In this document: positions 6,041-8,204 of the stretch, piece after piece
Numbering within the stretch: position 1 is the first letter of the stretch
How the letters are laid out: each line of letters opens with the position of its first letter
Assembly: GCA_947440715.1 (NCBI GenBank)
Contig: CANETI010000102.1
Location: 1 to 8,204 of the forward strand
Direction of reading: 5' to 3'
DNA: 8,204 nt
Source of the DNA: Planctomycetota bacterium
Lineage (GTDB): Bacteria > Planctomycetota > UBA11346
Program-made: the position numbers and the translations under genes
The notes under the pieces: model-generated
Seen by the model: the letters and a program-made list of their open reading frames with translations, nothing else
The model's database searches: none
Told to the model about the DNA's origin: nothing

Positions 6041-6900
6041 TGGCTCTCATTGGCATTCTATTTGGTTTGGGCTGCACCTTTGCCGGCTACCTGTTACATG
6101 GTGGCAGCATGATGGTGTTCGTCGTCGCATGGACGGAATACATCGTCATCATTGGCGCTGGTATCGGTGCGTATTTGGGTTCGAACGGTATGGCCGTTAC
6201 GAAGCAAACGATTGCCGCCATCCTACATTTGTTAAAGCCAGCAAATTTCGGGAAAAAAGAATACTTAGATTTACTCATTATGATGTACAAGATTTTTTCA
6301 CTCGCACGCACCGATGGATTACTCGCGATTGAAGGGCATATTGAAGAACCAGAAAAAAGTAGCATCTTATCAGCGAATCCTTCTTTCATGCACAATCATC
6401 ACGCCGTGACCTTTTTCTGCGACACGATGAAAATCTTGGTCACTGGCGGTGTGCAGCCACACGACTTGATGGATATGATGGAACAAGATCTCGACATCAT
6501 GCACGCAGAAGAAACACAAATTCCTGATGCCCTACAAAACTTAGCAGACGCTTTTCCTGCCATCGGTATCGTCGCCTGCGTTTTAGGCGTAATTATCACC
6601 ATGGGACATATTGGAGGTGAAGCGTCAGAAATTGGTGCCGCTATTGGTAATGCCTTGGTCGGTACATTCTTGGGCGTGTTGCTCGCCTACGTTGTCGTCT
6701 CACCGGTGGTGAAATCACTTCAACAACGCATTCGTCAGGAAGGACAATATTTAACCTGCATTCGCCATGCGATTGCCCGTGGCGCGCGTGGCGATCCTCC
6801 TTCGAGCAGCCTTGAATTCGCCCGCCGTAATATTGATCCCAGCGTTCGCCCTTCATTCGCCGAAATGGATAAAGCGGTGAAAGAACGCGGTAAGAAGTAA
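6037..6900 (+). CDS. motA: Flagellar motor stator protein MotA
   Basis: This 287-residue inner-membrane protein forms, with MotB, the ion channel that turns the flagellar rotor. Four hydrophobic segments lie at about 3-21, 32-50, 170-192 and 203-225, with a large cytoplasmic loop between the second and third. The N-terminus follows the MotA pattern (G-Y-L-x-x-G-G-S, then E-x-x-I-I-x-G-A-G-I-G). Charged loop residues that contact FliG are present as Arg91 and Glu99 in 'ARTDGLLAIEGHIEEP'. The essential prolines are present as Pro174 in 'AFPAIGIVACVLGVI' and Pro223 in 'YVVVSPV'. 'VGTFLGVLLAY' and the C-terminal 'RPSFAEMD' are further family hallmarks. Length matches the E. coli protein closely. 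The start is ATG 6037 or the adjacent ATG 6040; alignment of the GYL/GGS block favours 6037. No Shine-Dalgarno precedes it. motB follows after 6 bases. Confidence 0.97.
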   Translation: MMALIGILFGLGCTFAGYLLHGGSMMVFVVAWTEYIVIIGAGIGAYLGSNGMAVTKQTIAAILHLLKPANFGKKEYLDLLIMMYKIFSLARTDGLLAIEGHIEEPEKSSILSANPSFMHNHHAVTFFCDTMKILVTGGVQPHDLMDMMEQDLDIMHAEETQIPDALQNLADAFPAIGIVACVLGVIITMGHIGGEASEIGAAIGNALVGTFLGVLLAYVVVSPVVKSLQQRIRQEGQYLTCIRHAIARGARGDPPSSSLEFARRNIDPSVRPSFAEMDKAVKERGKK

Positions 6901-6906
6901 TTCGTC

Positions 6907-7689
6907 ATGGCTGATGCCCAACCACCAATTATTATTGTTCGTAAAAAAGGTCATGGCCATGGCCATCACGGCGGCGCATGGAAATTAGCCTACGCCGACT
7001 TGGTAACCGCCATGATGGCCTTCTTTTTGGTGATGTGGATTATTGGTTTAGACGTCCACACTAAACAAGGTATCGCCGCCTATTTCAATAATCCGGGTGC
7101 TTTCCGTGAAAATACTGCATCCAGCCGAAATGCATTAAAATTGGATGGTCGTCCGCCGCCCATGCCTGAACAGGAAGCCGAAAACGACATCACTACGAAA
7201 TATATTGATCTGCAATGGGCGCGAACGTTACAATTACTGTTGGAAGAGCGCCGTCGAACAGATCCAGCGTTTAAAGATTACCATAGTAATTTCCACGTCG
7301 TGATCAACGACCTTGGTTTACAAATTGATTTGATTGAGGATGCCCGTGGTGTTTATTTTTCTCCTGGCAGTAATCAATTATCTGATCCCGGCAAACTCAT
7401 GATGCGCTCGTTCGTCGATGTTTTATCCTCCGTGCGCAGGCCACTTCGCATCACGGGGCACCTTGATCGCAGCACCAACCAATCGTTAAAAAAAGATAAA
7501 ATGCAGCTGGCCTTAGATCGCGCCCAGGCCATCTACGGCACTTTAGTCGACAGCGGTTACAGCGCTCGGTTGTGCCGCCAAGTCACTAGCCGCTCTGATT
7601 TCGTGCCGCGTAATGATAATCCCGATAGCCTCACAAATTGCCGCGTCGCCATACTCGTACCATTTAAAGCAGAGAATGCGTTAGAGTAA
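6907..7689 (+). CDS. motB: Flagellar motor stator protein MotB
   Basis: This 260-residue protein pairs with MotA and anchors the stator to peptidoglycan. Seen in order: a basic, His-rich N-terminus (KKGHGHGHHGGAWKLAYAD); a single transmembrane helix (about 30-48) with the proton-carrying Asp31 in 'YADLVTAMMAFFLVMW'; an amphipathic plug-like segment (about 52-65, 'QGIAAYFNNPGAF'); a linker; and a C-terminal OmpA-like domain (about 128-254). The OmpA-like motif is diverged: GHLD (184-187) replaces GHTD, LALDRA (201-206) replaces LSxxRA, and NCRV (244-247) replaces NRRI. The Asp and Arg that hold diaminopimelate in OmpA-family domains are both kept (Asp187, Arg205). The domain is therefore probably functional in wall binding, though with altered surroundings. 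The 6-base gap after motA and universal pairing support co-expression. The YAD/MMAFF pattern suggests a proton-type rather than sodium-type stator. Confidence 0.96.
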   Translation: MADAQPPIIIVRKKGHGHGHHGGAWKLAYADLVTAMMAFFLVMWIIGLDVHTKQGIAAYFNNPGAFRENTASSRNALKLDGRPPPMPEQEAENDITTKYIDLQWARTLQLLLEERRRTDPAFKDYHSNFHVVINDLGLQIDLIEDARGVYFSPGSNQLSDPGKLMMRSFVDVLSSVRRPLRITGHLDRSTNQSLKKDKMQLALDRAQAIYGTLVDSGYSARLCRQVTSRSDFVPRNDNPDSLTNCRVAILVPFKAENALE

Positions 7690-7691
7690 TC

Positions 7692-7750
7692 TGAGTGCTA
7701 TTCGGCCTGTGAGTTGATCCTTGCATCACGGTCAGAGAGAGATGCACTCA
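7692..7750. repeat. Inverted repeat in the motB-downstream gap
   Basis: TGAGTGC (7692-7698) and GCACTCA (7744-7750) are exact reverse complements bracketing nearly the whole 65-base gap. Inside are weaker pairings (GTGA/TCAC and TGAT/ATCA). No T-run follows the repeat, so it is not a standard terminator. It could fold as one long imperfect stem in RNA, marking the operon end or a processing site, or serve as an operator for the next gene. Confidence 0.4.
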
Positions 7751-7754
7751 ACCC

Positions 7755-8204
7755 ATGACTTTCATGGAATGGGGCGAATTATTAAGTTATCTCGTGACCG
7801 TCATCGGTTTACCGTTGGCCATCGTTGTGTTTATTTATGAGCAACGAAAAGATCGCCAAAACGATGATGAAGAAGTTTACCAACGACTCTCGGATGAATA
7901 TACGACGTTCTTAAAACTCGTACTCGAACACGCTGATTTACATTTATTGCGCTCAGCGCCAAATCTACCTCCACTCAATGACGAACAAATGGAACGTAAG
8001 TTTTTACTCATCGGTATTTTAGTTGCACTGTTTGAACGTGCGTATTTGTTGGTCTATGACGACGTCATGAATAAACAAACGCGCCGTATGTGGCAAACCT
8101 GGGATGACTACATGCGTGAATGGTGTCGCCGTGAAGATTTCCGCAGCATGATGGTCGCCCATCTGAAAGGCGAAGATCCCGATTTTCAGGCTTATATTCA
8201 ACGA
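7755..8204 (+). CDS. Unrecognised membrane-anchored protein (5' part, cut by window end)
   Basis: The frame is open from ATG 7755 to the window edge (150 residues, no stop reached). One hydrophobic helix lies near the N-terminus (about 8-28, 'LLSYLVTVIGLPLAIVVFIY'), followed at once by a charged stretch (EQRKDRQNDDEE), so the C-terminal part is probably cytoplasmic. The soluble part is helical and rich in aromatic residues (about 78-135, with 'LFERAYLLVYDD' and 'MWQTWDDYMREWCRR'). I have an impression of a widespread uncharacterised family with this 'TM + YEQRK + FERAYL + W..Y..' layout, but no function is assigned. The ribosome site is weak (a purine-rich AGAGAGAG about 13 bases before the ATG). 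It is separated from motB by 65 bases with an inverted repeat, so it may be a separate unit rather than part of the motor operon. Confidence 0.7.
   Translation, partial: MTFMEWGELLSYLVTVIGLPLAIVVFIYEQRKDRQNDDEEVYQRLSDEYTTFLKLVLEHADLHLLRSAPNLPPLNDEQMERKFLLIGILVALFERAYLLVYDDVMNKQTRRMWQTWDDYMREWCRREDFRSMMVAHLKGEDPDFQAYIQR

Overview
The window appears to be a flagellar-motor locus from a Gram-negative (diderm) bacterium of middling GC content. All supported genes lie on the + strand. The clearest anchors are a complete motA (6037-6900) and motB (6907-7689), which encode the flagellar stator. The diderm assignment rests on MotB's peptidoglycan-binding domain and on two predicted exported TPR proteins. 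The TPR/STN gene set next to motAB is not part of the classical enterobacterial motAB locus. A PVC-type (planctomycete or relative) or other deep-branching host is possible, but the sequence alone does not fix the phylum.

Layout. 1-254: 3' end of an unrecognised gene. 241/247-528: small STAS/MlaB-like protein overlapping that gene's stop. 529-1039: a 511-base region with no convincing gene but several regulatory-looking signals. These are a 6-bp hairpin, an 8-bp perfect inverted repeat, a good sigma-54 (-24/-12) promoter candidate at 964-979 and a G/C hairpin at the predicted 5' end of the transcript. 1040-7689: a compact run of six genes that looks like one operon: a membrane protein with FliM-like motifs and a TPR-like domain, an exported STN+TPR protein, an exported TPR-like protein, a small helical chaperone-like protein, motA and motB. 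Junctions are 1-base gap, 1-bp overlap, 4-bp overlap, 63 bases and 6 bases. 7755-8204: 5' part of an unrecognised small membrane-anchored protein, continuing past the window end.

Main hypothesis. The first operon gene carries five clear and one degenerate copies of the 'LSQ-D/E-IDALL' motif. In FliM, and in FliY-type proteins, the single N-terminal copy of this motif is the docking peptide for phosphorylated CheY. Here the copies lie in a disordered, predicted cytoplasmic region, followed by one transmembrane helix and a predicted periplasmic TPR-like region. The next two genes encode exported TPR proteins, one with an STN-type (secretin/TonB short N-terminal) domain. They are co-arranged with the stator genes. 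A plausible reading is a trans-envelope scaffold that links the CheY/switch side of the motor to a periplasmic structure around the MotAB stators. It would be analogous in role, but not visibly homologous, to other periplasmic motor scaffolds. This is inference from domain order and gene order; no function is demonstrated here.
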